Source of the DNA: an uncultured Oscillospiraceae bacterium
GTDB lineage: Bacteria; Bacillota; Clostridia; Oscillospirales; Acutalibacteraceae
Direction of reading: 5' to 3'
Length of the DNA: 64,000 nt
Assembly (NCBI GenBank): GCA_902492895.1
Contig: CABUNG010000012.1
Span: forward strand, 4,249-68,248
A program made the position numbers and the translations under genes. This document shows, one piece after another, positions 1-7,913 of this stretch; positions within the stretch are counted from its first letter, which is position 1; each line of letters begins with the position of its first letter. The notes under the pieces are model-generated. The model was given only the letters and a program-made list of their open reading frames with translations, searched no databases and had not been told where the DNA came from.

Positions 1-317
1 CCGAACAGCAGCAGCCAGATCGTCTCCTCGAACCCGAAGCGGTTTTCCGACACACAGCCCCGGACGAGCTCCCCGACATCCACGCCGCGATAGTTCAAAT
101 GCCCTTCCACCGGGGCCTTTTCCCCTTCGCTGAGCACATAGCCGTGCACGTTGCAGATCAGGGTCAACCCCGCCATGACGCCGCTGCCGTCCGCGTTGCG
201 CAGCCCCCGCTTGACGTCGTACTGTTCAAATTTTGCCGGATCGATCCGGTTATTTTTTTGAAATTCCTCGCATAGAGATGTGAATGTAGCGTTGGACAAC
301 CTGCCGTCCTTGTTCAT
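1..317 (-). CDS. gltA: Citrate synthase, N-terminal part (gene runs off the window start)
   Basis: Reading leftward from an ATG at 317, 105 codons are open to the window edge. The translation contains RGLRNADGSGV, then a VHGY segment and HLNYRGVDVGELV, which match the N-terminal small domain of Clostridia-type citrate/2-methylcitrate synthases. The family condenses oxaloacetate with acetyl-CoA. The catalytic His and Asp residues lie in the missing C-terminal part, so the 2-methylcitrate alternative cannot be excluded. An AAGGAAGGGAG ribosome binding site precedes the ATG, and a near-consensus promoter lies about 40 bases further up. The frame is intact as far as it can be seen. Confidence 0.85.
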   Translation of the reverse strand, partial: MNKDGRLSNATFTSLCEEFQKNNRIDPAKFEQYDVKRGLRNADGSGVMAGLTLICNVHGYVLSEGEKAPVEGHLNYRGVDVGELVRGCVSENRFGFEETIWLLLF

Positions 318-357
318 GGCGGGTGCTCCCTTCCTTGATATCCTGCGTAATAGACCT

Positions 358-386
358 ATTATAGTCGGTCCGTGTGGTGAAGTCAA
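358..386 (-). promoter_or_regulatory. Sigma-A promoter of the citrate synthase gene
   Basis: On the minus strand TTGACT (386-381) and TATAAT (363-358) are separated by exactly 17 bases. The expected start of transcription is about 35 bases upstream of the ATG at 317. Confidence 0.75.
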
Positions 387-539
387 GAGATATTCTGCGC
401 AAAATGCAGTTTTGGACTTTCAATCATTCATTTTCATCCAAAGTTGGCTGAAATATCCCGTCGGTATCCGTCCGATTTGAAATGTGAAAAGCGTAATCCA
501 TCACAAACCTCCACGATGACCTGGAAAGGATGACCCCCG

Positions 540-1547
540 ATGAAACGATACGCCCTCCTGATTCTGTGCTGTTATGTCGTTTTGCTGCTCCTTCCCCTGC
601 CCGCTCTGGGGGTTCTCGGAACCGGCCGGCTGCCGGCCGCCTCGTCGCCGCCGTCCTCTCCCTCTTCCGCGGACACCTCCACGGCACCGCCGGAGAGTGC
701 GGTCTTCAAGGTGTTGGATCCGGCCAGCGGCACGGTCTATACCTATTCGGAGCGGGATTTCGTTCTGTACACCGTGGCAAGCGAAATGCCTGCCTCTTAC
801 CAGTCCGAGGCCCTCAAAGCCCAGGCCGTGGCCTCTTATACCTATTACAGTTACCGGCGGGAACAAAACGCCGCCAACCCCGACCCGGCCCTGCAGGGGG
901 CGGATTTTTCCGGGAACATGCCCCAGACCTTTCCCGCCATCTATTCCCCGGAAGGGCTGCGGGAGCGGTGGGGCGACAAATTCGACACCTATTATCAAAA
1001 ACTCGCCGCCGCGGTCGACGAGGTGATAGGCCGCCGGCTGCTTTACGACGGCCGCCTGATCTTCGCGGCCTATCACGCCATCAATTCCGGCACGACCGAG
1101 ACGGCGGAGGTCGTATGGGGAAAAGACTATCCCTATCTGCAGTCGGTTCCGAGCCCGGGCGATAAGCTGTCGCCCGATTATCAATCGAATGCGGCCTTTA
1201 CCGCCGAGGAATTTTCCGCCAAGCTGACGGCCGCCGTCGCGGGCTTGACGCTCGAAGGGGACGCAGCCGCCTGGATGGCGGGCGAACCCGCCTGCTCTCC
1301 GGCCGGAACCGTCACCGCGCTGACCGTCGGCGGGCAGACGCTGACGGGACGGCAGATCCGGGAAGCGCTGGGGCTGCGTTCCGCCTGTTTCACCGCCGCT
1401 TTCGCGGACGGCACCTTTACCTTTTCCGTTCAGGGCTATGGCCATGGATCGGGTATGAGCCAATACGGGGCCGATTATATGGCCAGGCAGGGATTCAAAT
1501 GGGATGAAATCCTCTCCCATTACTACACCGGCGTCACCATCGCATAA
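540..1547 (+). CDS. spoIID: Stage II sporulation protein D (SpoIID/LytB family)
   Basis: This 335-residue protein has an N-terminal hydrophobic anchor (about residues 5-24), a Pro/Ser/Ala-rich linker, and then the SpoIID domain. The domain is recognisable from VASEMPASYQSEALKAQAVA (residues 79-98), where E82 is at the place of the catalytic glutamate of SpoIID lytic transglycosylases, from the AINSGTTETAEVVWG block, and from the C-terminal YGHGSGMSQYGA motif. In the family SpoIID degrades septal peptidoglycan with SpoIIP and SpoIIM during engulfment. Length fits the Clostridia family. It is monocistronic: a strong bidirectional terminator follows, and the next gene converges on it. The ATG is preceded by GGAAAGGA. 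I could not assign a sigma-E promoter. Confidence 0.85.
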   Translation: MKRYALLILCCYVVLLLLPLPALGVLGTGRLPAASSPPSSPSSADTSTAPPESAVFKVLDPASGTVYTYSERDFVLYTVASEMPASYQSEALKAQAVASYTYYSYRREQNAANPDPALQGADFSGNMPQTFPAIYSPEGLRERWGDKFDTYYQKLAAAVDEVIGRRLLYDGRLIFAAYHAINSGTTETAEVVWGKDYPYLQSVPSPGDKLSPDYQSNAAFTAEEFSAKLTAAVAGLTLEGDAAAWMAGEPACSPAGTVTALTVGGQTLTGRQIREALGLRSACFTAAFADGTFTFSVQGYGHGSGMSQYGADYMARQGFKWDEILSHYYTGVTIA

Positions 1548-1586
1548 GGGGGCATAGCAGCGCGCAGAAGACCCACCGGCCAATAC

Positions 1587-1623
1587 AAAAGAGAGAAGTC
1601 ATCCGCATGACTTCTCTCTTTTT
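1587..1623. terminator. Bidirectional intrinsic terminator between spoIID and the cytidylyltransferase gene
   Basis: A perfect inverted repeat (AAAGAGAGAAGTCAT / ATGACTTCTCTCTTT, loop CCGC) is flanked by T runs on both strands, so it serves the two converging genes. Confidence 0.85.
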
Positions 1624-1629
1624 GGATGG

Positions 1630-2361
1630 TTAGCAGACTTTCTCGGTGACATCGGGAATTTCCTGATGGATATTTTGCGCGACCCTCAAGTCGCTGACAC
1701 AGTCGATTTCGGTCCAGGGATACCCGGCTACATCCCGATAATAGAGTGAAAAGCGATCCTTGAAAATCATCTGAACCAGGACATCTTCAAACCATTGGCT
1801 ATACAAGCCGTTTTCGACCATTCCCTGCAGTTCTTCTTTGTAGAGCTTCAGGGTATCCGCATCGAGCTTGGTGATCCCGACATACTCGCCGAAATAGGTA
1901 TCGAGCTCCTTGCTCATAATCACGATCTTGTCGCCGTCCACCTGCGCATTGTAGTCGCCGCCCTCTTTGATCGAGCTGTCCAAAAGCACCAGCGGTTTGT
2001 CGGTCTTCCGGCAGATCACGTCCCGGATCAAACTCTCCGACACGACGATATCGCCGTTCAAAAGCACGGCGTTGTCGGCCTCCAAAAACTCCCGCGCGCA
2101 CCAAAGGGAACCCATCGAATTGGTCACGGCGTAAAACGGATTATAGACATATTCCACATCCGGAACCCGCTCTTCGATCATGTGATGCATAAACCCCGTC
2201 ACGGCGACGATCCGCGCATCGGAATCGTAGCGGCGGATCAGGTTCACCATTCTCTGAAACACGGTGGTGTTTTCATCCAGCATATACATCGATTTGGGGC
2301 AGGCCAGCGTCAAGGGCTGCAGCCGGCTTCCCTTGCCGGCGATCATAAAAATGTACGTCAT
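1630..2361 (-). CDS. LicC/PntC-type nucleotidyltransferase (probable CMP-phosphonate or CMP-choline synthesis)
   Basis: The 243-residue protein begins with a nucleotidyltransferase loop, IAGKGSRLQPLT at residues 7-18. It continues with features of the small choline-phosphate/aminoethylphosphonate cytidylyltransferases: a conserved NSMGSLWCARE segment, a metal-binding LNGDIVV, and TEIDCVSDL near the C-terminus. The gene lies 26 bases downstream of a class V aminotransferase and shares its promoter. That pairing is the reason to prefer a PntC-like role (activating 2-aminoethylphosphonate with CTP) over the LicC role in choline decoration. No PEP mutase or phosphonopyruvate decarboxylase is in the window, so the substrate is an inference. 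It ends at a bidirectional terminator. Confidence 0.7.
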   Translation of the reverse strand: MTYIFMIAGKGSRLQPLTLACPKSMYMLDENTTVFQRMVNLIRRYDSDARIVAVTGFMHHMIEERVPDVEYVYNPFYAVTNSMGSLWCAREFLEADNAVLLNGDIVVSESLIRDVICRKTDKPLVLLDSSIKEGGDYNAQVDGDKIVIMSKELDTYFGEYVGITKLDADTLKLYKEELQGMVENGLYSQWFEDVLVQMIFKDRFSLYYRDVAGYPWTEIDCVSDLRVAQNIHQEIPDVTEKVC

Positions 2362-2387
2362 CGATTCTCATGCTCCTTTACCTGTTT

Positions 2388-3455
2388 TCAACGTCTGCCG
2401 AGTATGGTTTGGATGTGGTCCGCCAACTCGCGATGATCTTCCGGTGAATGGTTGCCGATATGAGCCACCCGCAGCACGCGGTCCTTCAGGGCTCCGCCGC
2501 AGGGGGTGACAACGGTGTCGTAATCGAGCTTCAGGCGTTCATAGACCATCTGTGCGTTTCCATCCGGAAAGACCACCGGGGTGATGGCATTTGAAAGAGG
2601 CGTGGGCGGAAGGCGCAGCCCCAGTGCGTCGATGCGGCCGCGAAAATCTTCTGCCAGACGGCGGATGTGCATCAAACGGCGGTCGAGCCCCTCCTTCTTC
2701 AGATGGAGCAGCATGTCGTGCAGTTCCAGCGCCACTCCGACGGCCGGAGTAAACGGCGTCTGCCCCCGTTTCATATTCTCCACGTGCTCCTGAAAATCCA
2801 GATACATCGTCCGGCGGGGATTCCGCGCCACCCTCTCGGTATACAGACGGCTGCTGAGATGGACAAAGCTCATGCCGGGGGACAGCGCCAAACCCTTTTG
2901 CGTGCTCAGAATCGTGGCGTCGGCCCCGATCTGTTGGACGGAATAGGCATCCGCCAAAAAGGAACTGATGGCGTCCACAATGAAGTACAGGCCGTTCCGC
3001 CTGCAGAAAGCCGACAGCATACCCGCGTCATACAGCTGCCCGGTCGAGGTCTCGTGTATATTCACCAGGAGAGCCGTATAGCCCCGCCCCTCGAACGGTA
3101 TCAGGTCCGCCTCGGTCAGCGGTGTGCCGAACGGCAGACGGACCGCGTCGAACGGGATGCCATGCAGCCCGCATATCTCGGCGAAACGGTGTCCGAACGT
3201 GCCGCCGTCGATCAGGAGAACGCGGTCTTCCTCCGTCAAGCAATTCAGCACGGTGGCCTCCATCGCCGCCGTACCCGACGCGGTGAGAAAGACCATATAG
3301 CTGTCCGCCGGAGCGTCCAGCAGCCTTCGGAGCATCTGTTCCGAATCCAGCATCATGGCCGAAAATTCCAGGGTGCGAAAATACGGGAGCGGCCTTGCCG
3401 CCACTTCCAGCGTATGAGGATACATCGCCACCGGCCCTACTGTGAATACCTTCAA
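2388..3455 (-). CDS. Class V aminotransferase, 2-aminoethylphosphonate-pyruvate transaminase-like
   Basis: I place the start at the TTG at 3455, because GGAGG sits 10 bases upstream and the protein then begins LKVFTVGPVAMYP like other PhnW/alanine-glyoxylate-type enzymes. The frame is open to 3518, but that adds 21 residues without family resemblance. The 355-residue product shows SGTAAMEA (cofactor phosphate binding), VDAISSF (Asp for the pyridine nitrogen) and STQKGLALSPG, whose Lys should form the PLP Schiff base. The family transfers an amino group between alanine/pyruvate and a small aldehyde or keto compound. Phosphonoacetaldehyde is favoured by the downstream PntC-like gene. Serine-glyoxylate or alanine-glyoxylate activity remains possible. 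Confidence 0.7.
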   Translation of the reverse strand: MKVFTVGPVAMYPHTLEVAARPLPYFRTLEFSAMMLDSEQMLRRLLDAPADSYMVFLTASGTAAMEATVLNCLTEEDRVLLIDGGTFGHRFAEICGLHGIPFDAVRLPFGTPLTEADLIPFEGRGYTALLVNIHETSTGQLYDAGMLSAFCRRNGLYFIVDAISSFLADAYSVQQIGADATILSTQKGLALSPGMSFVHLSSRLYTERVARNPRRTMYLDFQEHVENMKRGQTPFTPAVGVALELHDMLLHLKKEGLDRRLMHIRRLAEDFRGRIDALGLRLPPTPLSNAITPVVFPDGNAQMVYERLKLDYDTVVTPCGGALKDRVLRVAHIGNHSPEDHRELADHIQTILGRR

Positions 3456-3548
3456 GCCAGCATAACCTCCAGATTCAATATTTTGAAATTCCAAGAAAAT
3501 AATGAACATCCAGTCCAACCGTCGAAAAAGGATTAATATTTGATTATT

Positions 3549-3577
3549 GTTGTATCACATATCGTTTCTCATGTCAA
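3549..3577 (-). promoter_or_regulatory. Promoter of the aminotransferase-cytidylyltransferase operon
   Basis: On the minus strand TTGACA (3577-3572) is followed after 17 bases by TACAAC (3554-3549), within an AT-rich intergenic stretch. Confidence 0.55.
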
Positions 3578-3642
3578 CCCGAAATCGCCAGTTGTTTAAA
3601 AATATTAATAAAATATATAAAATTGAACACTCTCAAAAATTC

Positions 3643-4365
3643 TCAGGGAGCTCGGTTTGTCCGGGATAAAGATCGTTTATCTCCCATGTCAAACCGTTTT
3701 TTCAGTTTTTCCAGCGCTTTTTTCTCAATGCGGGAGACATAGGAGCGGGATATATTCAGCTTCTTCGCCACCTCGCGCTGGGTCAGTCCGTCTCCGATGA
3801 GGCCGTAACGCCACCGAATGATTTCCTTTTCCCGGTCGTCGAGCATCTCTTCCATATAGCGGTACAATTTTTCCGCGTTGATTTTCAGGTCGAGATCGTC
3901 AATGATGGTGTCGTCCTGCGCGATGACATCCATGAGCGTGAGCGGATGCCCGTCCTTGTCGGTATCGATCGGCTCCATGATGGACACGTCCTGCGCGGTT
4001 TTCTTATTGGCCCGGAACTGCATGAGGATTTCGTTTTCAATGCAGCGGGACGCATAGGTGGCCAGACGGATGCCCTTGGAATAATCAAAGGTGCTCACCG
4101 CTTTCATAAGCCCGATGGTCCCGATGGATATCAGGTCGTCCTGGTCCCGGACCGAGCTGTAATACTTCTTGATGATATGGGCCACCAGCCGCAGATTGTG
4201 CTCGACCAGGCGGTTGCGCGCCGCGATATCTCCCCTTTCACGGAACGCCTCGAGGCATTCCCGCTCCTCTTCCGCACTCAGCGGTTTGGGAAACGACCCC
4301 GAATTGACCACATGCAGGGCCATGTAAAAAATGTTGGACAAAGATTGGAGCAATTCCAGCAGCAT
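3643..4365 (-). CDS. sigK: RNA polymerase sigma factor SigK (uninterrupted)
   Basis: The 240-residue protein has a short hydrophobic leader containing NSGSFPKPLS, the usual sigma-K pro-region/N-terminus. Region 2 follows (EHNLRLVAHIIKKYY, DDLISIGTIGLMKAVSTFDY, ATYASRCIENEILM), and then region 4 with a QREVAKKLNISRSYVSRIE helix-turn-helix near residues 196-214. Sigma-K drives late mother-cell transcription in sporulation. The gene is continuous; there is no skin-like prophage insertion of the kind that splits it in Bacillus subtilis. The ATG has GGAGGGGAAGG upstream. Sigma-E has a similar architecture, but the FPKPLS leader and length favour sigma-K. Confidence 0.88.
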   Translation of the reverse strand: MLLELLQSLSNIFYMALHVVNSGSFPKPLSAEEERECLEAFRERGDIAARNRLVEHNLRLVAHIIKKYYSSVRDQDDLISIGTIGLMKAVSTFDYSKGIRLATYASRCIENEILMQFRANKKTAQDVSIMEPIDTDKDGHPLTLMDVIAQDDTIIDDLDLKINAEKLYRYMEEMLDDREKEIIRWRYGLIGDGLTQREVAKKLNISRSYVSRIEKKALEKLKKRFDMGDKRSLSRTNRAP

Positions 4366-4391
4366 AGCCTTCCCCTCCGTTTCATGACTCT

Positions 4392-4422
4392 TATATATAT
4401 GTCAGAAAAAGAGGTTTTGTGC
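4392..4422 (-). promoter_or_regulatory. Candidate sporulation-type promoter of sigK
   Basis: On the minus strand CATATATATA (4401-4392) lies 17 bases after GCAC (4422-4419). This resembles mother-cell promoters with a CATA -10 element and an AC at -35. The match is partial, so this is only a candidate for sigma-E/sigma-K control. Confidence 0.3.
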
Positions 4423-4570
4423 CTGTCAGCCTCGTACAAAAAACGCGGATATCTCCCCGGCACGTCCATCGCCGGCGTGAACTTCCGTTACCGGATATAG
4501 GGCCCCCATTTCTCCGCCGTCAATTCCAAGGAATATCCCAGCGCATTCCTGACTGTTCCCCCCAAACGAC

Positions 4571-4609
4571 AAATCCCTGCACGGGCCTTTTTCGCCCGTG
4601 CAGGGATTT
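4571..4609. terminator. Strong hairpin terminator downstream of the AraC-type regulator gene
   Basis: A 16-bp perfect stem (AAATCCCTGCACGGGC with its complement, 7-base loop) has T tracts on both sides. It lies between the end of the regulator gene and the sigK upstream region. Confidence 0.8.
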
Positions 4610-4649
4610 TCTGTGTGCAGCATCATCAAACAGCACCGCATCGGCGTAC

Positions 4650-7600
4650 TCATTCCGCGGCTATCACCGGAATCGGCGGCGTCGCCATGGTGTACGCAGC
4701 CCCAGGCTGAATCGTCCAGGAGTAACAAAGCACAACGGATCCCTCTGTCGGTGAGGACGCCGTCAGCCTGGAGCCCTCCGCCTTCAGAGCGCCCTCCAGA
4801 ACCAAAATGACCGGGTCAACGGAGTGGATCTGCCCGTCGTAGGTATGCATATCCGCCCGCAGAGCGGCCGGGACCCCCACACGCAGCTGCAGAGGGCCGG
4901 CCGGTCCCGTCAGCCGCTTCATCCAGGAGGCGCTCCGGTCGGGCGCGTAGGAGAAAAAGCCGTCCACGCCGCTTTGAAACACCTCGACATACTCGTCGTA
5001 ACCGGACACCTCATAGGGCCAGGACGGAATACCCCGGTGTCGCAGCCGCCGGATCAGATCAAACAAGGCCGGGTTGTCGTGATACCGGGGGCTGAATACC
5101 GTGTCGAACATCTGGACATCGGACAGCACGGACGGAAACTCCAGCCGGAAGGTCTCCTCCCTGGCGAAATCCCGGTTGTGCAGAGAGGCCCCCGGACTCA
5201 TCCGGCGCAGCCGGAGAAAATGCTGCGGCGTATGGGATACATACGACAGCCTGTCCGCGACCTGATACGCCTCCGCCAGCTTTTTTACCACCGGCAGAAT
5301 GCCGAACTGCGGACTTTTGATCTTGACGAAAAAATGAGGCACCCTGTCGGCGAACCGTTCAAAAAAGGTCTCCAGCAGCTGGAGGGGCCGCTGAAGGGCA
5401 AACGGCACCGGTTCGCCGTTATACCGGTCGATGACGATTTTTCGCACCTCGTCCCAGTCCATCTGCTCGATATCCCCCTTGGCGTAGGAGGTGATATCCG
5501 CAAGCCGGCGGAACTGGGTCGCCACCACCCGCCTGTCCCTCGTCATATACACGTCGAGAGACATGGCCTCCGCCCCGCCCCGGATCGAGCGTTCCGCCGA
5601 TTCCAGGGTGTTTTCCCCCCGGATCCAGCCTCCGGCCGATTGGGCCGCTATGTGCGGCGCACGCAGCAGGGTATGGGACGGATAGCGGCGCATGGCTTCC
5701 ATCAAACCGGACGGCCGCTCCACCACCAGCCCGTTGGCTCCGGACGTCAGCATCCGGTGATACCGAACCGTCTCTCCTCCGCTTCCGGTTCCCTGCATCA
5801 TCCAGACGGTCATGGACTGCAGCCGCAGGCGGTCGATCGACTCCTGCGGCGTGTCTTCGTCGAGCAGGACGATCCGGGAGAGACAGCTGTTGGCTTCCGC
5901 CCCGCATGCCGCCGGATCGGCGTCTCCCCCGGTGCGGTCCAGTATCCCATGCACCAGATAATACTGTCTGCGGACATAGCGGACAATCTCGGCATCCGCC
6001 GACGCCACAAACACATCCCGCTCCCCCCGTTCTTTCAGATACTGGATCAGCTGATCCGCCGCCTGCTTGGAGGACAGGGCAAAAACCGGCATCATCCGGC
6101 GGTAGATTTTGATGTAAAAAGAGGTCAGCGTGCCCAGCGGGCAGCCTTTGAAGCTGTGAACGGTCCGGTCCTCATGCAGGCGCACATACACGGCCGCCGG
6201 AGGAACAGCCGACGAGCAGCCGGCGTTGATATCCTCCATGGACTCGGGGCGGAACACCACGGTCGGGGACTGGATGATCCCGGTGTCCGGCTCGCGGACA
6301 TCCACAAGATTCGATCCCACCGGCGTCTCCAGCATTTCGGAACAGTCGGTGTCGGTGAACGAAATCCGGTCCATATACACCCGCCCGGATCCCGGCTGAT
6401 CCAGGTTGTCCAGTCCGCGAAACAGCAGCGCCACCCCCGTTCCGGTGCCGAGAATCAGGGGCGGAGGCGGATCCGCCTCGCCGGTATAGCGGAACTGGGA
6501 AAGCGGGATGCTGATGATGGCCGCCTCGCAGCCCAGGGACACCACACACCCGAATTCGCTGCCGTCGCTGCCGTAAAGCAGCATTTGAACCCTCACCGGC
6601 TTGGTGGCCTTGGACCAGAAAGTCAGATGGGTCATGCCGCCCACATGCAGCGTGTTCCGCATGCGGGTGTATCGGTCCACCCGCCAGTCGGAGCTGACGT
6701 TGAAATCGAAAAAACCGGCCCGGGTTCCCTGATACCGCCATTCATCGGTAAAAGCGGCGTTCTGCGCCGACCCGTGCACCCGGTCGGTCCGCCATTCGAA
6801 TACCGGACCTTCGAAATCTTCGAACACCAGCTGAACCGGCTCCTTGGCCGGTGCCGCTTTGTGTCTGTCTTTGTATGTCCCCGGCGGCAGGCCCATGCGG
6901 GCACGGAATGCGCGGGAAAAAGCGGCCGCCGACTGATAGCCCAGCACCTCCGCCGCCTCGCTCACCGATACGCCGTCCAGCAGCAGCTCCGCCGCCCGCT
7001 CCATCCGCCGCAGATCGAAATCCTCTTTCAGGGAGCGGCCGGTTTCCCGGCGGTACCGGCGGGACAAATGGGGATAGCTGTAGCAAAGCCGCTCCTCAAG
7101 CTCCCCGACATGCCGCATATACAGGATATGGCGTCCAAGGCAATCCCGGATGGCGGCCACGAGATCGGGAATCTCGGGACCGGAACGGACCGGGGATTCC
7201 GGCAGGCTCCCCCGGTACAGATACACCGCCAGCTGATGCAGCAGGCTTTCGATGAGACGGGACCGGTACATCTCCTCGGTTTCCAGTTCGTCAAACAGGG
7301 CGGTGAACACGCCGTGCAGGCGGTAGAGATCATGCAGAATCCGAACCGGCTCCCGGGTCAGGGCTTCCGCCATCTGCGCGGTTTCATCCTGGGGGGACAC
7401 GGGATGAAACGACAGGCGCAGATGAAAAAAGCGCAGCGGACAGGCGGCATTTTCCGGCTGCAGGCTGTATTCCCCCGCCGTGCATATGACCGCTGTTCCC
7501 AGTTTCAGGGTGTCCGTGCGGTCCCCGCAAACCAAGCGGCCGCCGGATGCCGTCACATACAAAATGTCCACCGGGCGGCCTGTCCTGGCCGGGGGTTTTG

Positions 7601-7715
7601 GATACGCCGTCCCGCATGCCGCCTCCTGCAGGCTGTGGATGCGGTAGGGTCCGCAGTCCACAGGCGGATGCGCCGGAGTCATGGCGGATATCCTGCGGTT
7701 TTCTCCGACTTCCAT
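4650..7715 (-). CDS. AraC-family regulator fused to a degenerate glycerophosphodiesterase-like sensor
   Basis: The start chosen is the ATG at 7715 (AGGAGG upstream), giving 1021 residues. The frame is open further up, but that part overlaps this gene's own promoter. Domains: cupin-like N-terminus (about 10-100), AraC HTH pair (about 180-285, with SVSEAAEVLGYQSAAAFSRA), a carbohydrate-binding-like beta domain (295-455), a middle domain (545-680), a GDPD-like barrel (about 680-940) and a C-terminal beta domain. Everything after the HTH can be lined up by eye with the secreted enzyme encoded divergently at 7914. Catalytic positions are lost: HRG has become HIA at 688-690, the metal-ligand Glu is Ser719, and the second His is Gln734; Asp721 remains. 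No signal peptide is seen, so it should act in the cytoplasm. I infer a regulator that senses the substrate or product of its neighbour. Confidence 0.8.
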   Translation of the reverse strand: MEVGENRRISAMTPAHPPVDCGPYRIHSLQEAACGTAYPKPPARTGRPVDILYVTASGGRLVCGDRTDTLKLGTAVICTAGEYSLQPENAACPLRFFHLRLSFHPVSPQDETAQMAEALTREPVRILHDLYRLHGVFTALFDELETEEMYRSRLIESLLHQLAVYLYRGSLPESPVRSGPEIPDLVAAIRDCLGRHILYMRHVGELEERLCYSYPHLSRRYRRETGRSLKEDFDLRRMERAAELLLDGVSVSEAAEVLGYQSAAAFSRAFRARMGLPPGTYKDRHKAAPAKEPVQLVFEDFEGPVFEWRTDRVHGSAQNAAFTDEWRYQGTRAGFFDFNVSSDWRVDRYTRMRNTLHVGGMTHLTFWSKATKPVRVQMLLYGSDGSEFGCVVSLGCEAAIISIPLSQFRYTGEADPPPPLILGTGTGVALLFRGLDNLDQPGSGRVYMDRISFTDTDCSEMLETPVGSNLVDVREPDTGIIQSPTVVFRPESMEDINAGCSSAVPPAAVYVRLHEDRTVHSFKGCPLGTLTSFYIKIYRRMMPVFALSSKQAADQLIQYLKERGERDVFVASADAEIVRYVRRQYYLVHGILDRTGGDADPAACGAEANSCLSRIVLLDEDTPQESIDRLRLQSMTVWMMQGTGSGGETVRYHRMLTSGANGLVVERPSGLMEAMRRYPSHTLLRAPHIAAQSAGGWIRGENTLESAERSIRGGAEAMSLDVYMTRDRRVVATQFRRLADITSYAKGDIEQMDWDEVRKIVIDRYNGEPVPFALQRPLQLLETFFERFADRVPHFFVKIKSPQFGILPVVKKLAEAYQVADRLSYVSHTPQHFLRLRRMSPGASLHNRDFAREETFRLEFPSVLSDVQMFDTVFSPRYHDNPALFDLIRRLRHRGIPSWPYEVSGYDEYVEVFQSGVDGFFSYAPDRSASWMKRLTGPAGPLQLRVGVPAALRADMHTYDGQIHSVDPVILVLEGALKAEGSRLTASSPTEGSVVLCYSWTIQPGAAYTMATPPIPVIAAE

Positions 7716-7763
7716 CAAGTGCCGTTCCCTCCTTCGCCGGGCGTAGGCCTGTTCGTTATTTCT

Positions 7764-7792
7764 AGCATAAAGATCAAATTCCATCATGTCAA
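7764..7792 (-). promoter_or_regulatory. Promoter of the AraC-type regulator gene
   Basis: On the minus strand TTGACA (7792-7787) and TATGCT (7769-7764) are spaced by 17 bases. One half of the direct repeat at 7773-7801 lies inside the spacer, which is a place expected for autorepression. Confidence 0.7.
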
Positions 7793-7801
7793 TATCAAAT
7801 T
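7773..7801. promoter_or_regulatory. Candidate AraC-type operator: two ATCAAATT direct repeats 21 bp apart
   Basis: ATCAAATT occurs at 7773-7780 and again at 7794-7801. The start-to-start distance is 21 bp, two helical turns, which suits the two HTH motifs of AraC/XylS proteins or a dimer. The downstream copy ends 28 bases before the TATAAT serving the secreted enzyme. The upstream copy lies inside the regulator's own promoter. One site could therefore activate the enzyme and repress the regulator. Confidence 0.55.
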
Positions 7802-7829
7802 TTGATTCCCCGTTCGGCGTCCGGTCTTT

Positions 7830-7835
7830 TATAAT
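7830..7835 (+). promoter_or_regulatory. -10 element for the secreted phosphodiesterase gene, without a good -35
   Basis: TATAAT lies 78 bases before the ATG at 7914. No -35 hexamer is found at 16-18 bases; the closest, TTGATT, is 22 bases away. A missing -35 is common at activator-dependent promoters and fits the operator just upstream. Confidence 0.5.
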
Positions 7836-7913
7836 CATACTTGCGGAATACCCGCGGAGAGGATCCCGGACACCATATCGGCGGCGCGGCCGCAAGAAAG
7901 GATGGGTCATACC

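Noticed and set aside
4824..7805. A 993-codon open frame on the plus strand opposite the AraC-type regulator
   Set aside because: It mirrors the codon periodicity of a GC-rich gene on the other strand. The translation is His/Arg/Gln/Pro-rich with no recognisable motif.
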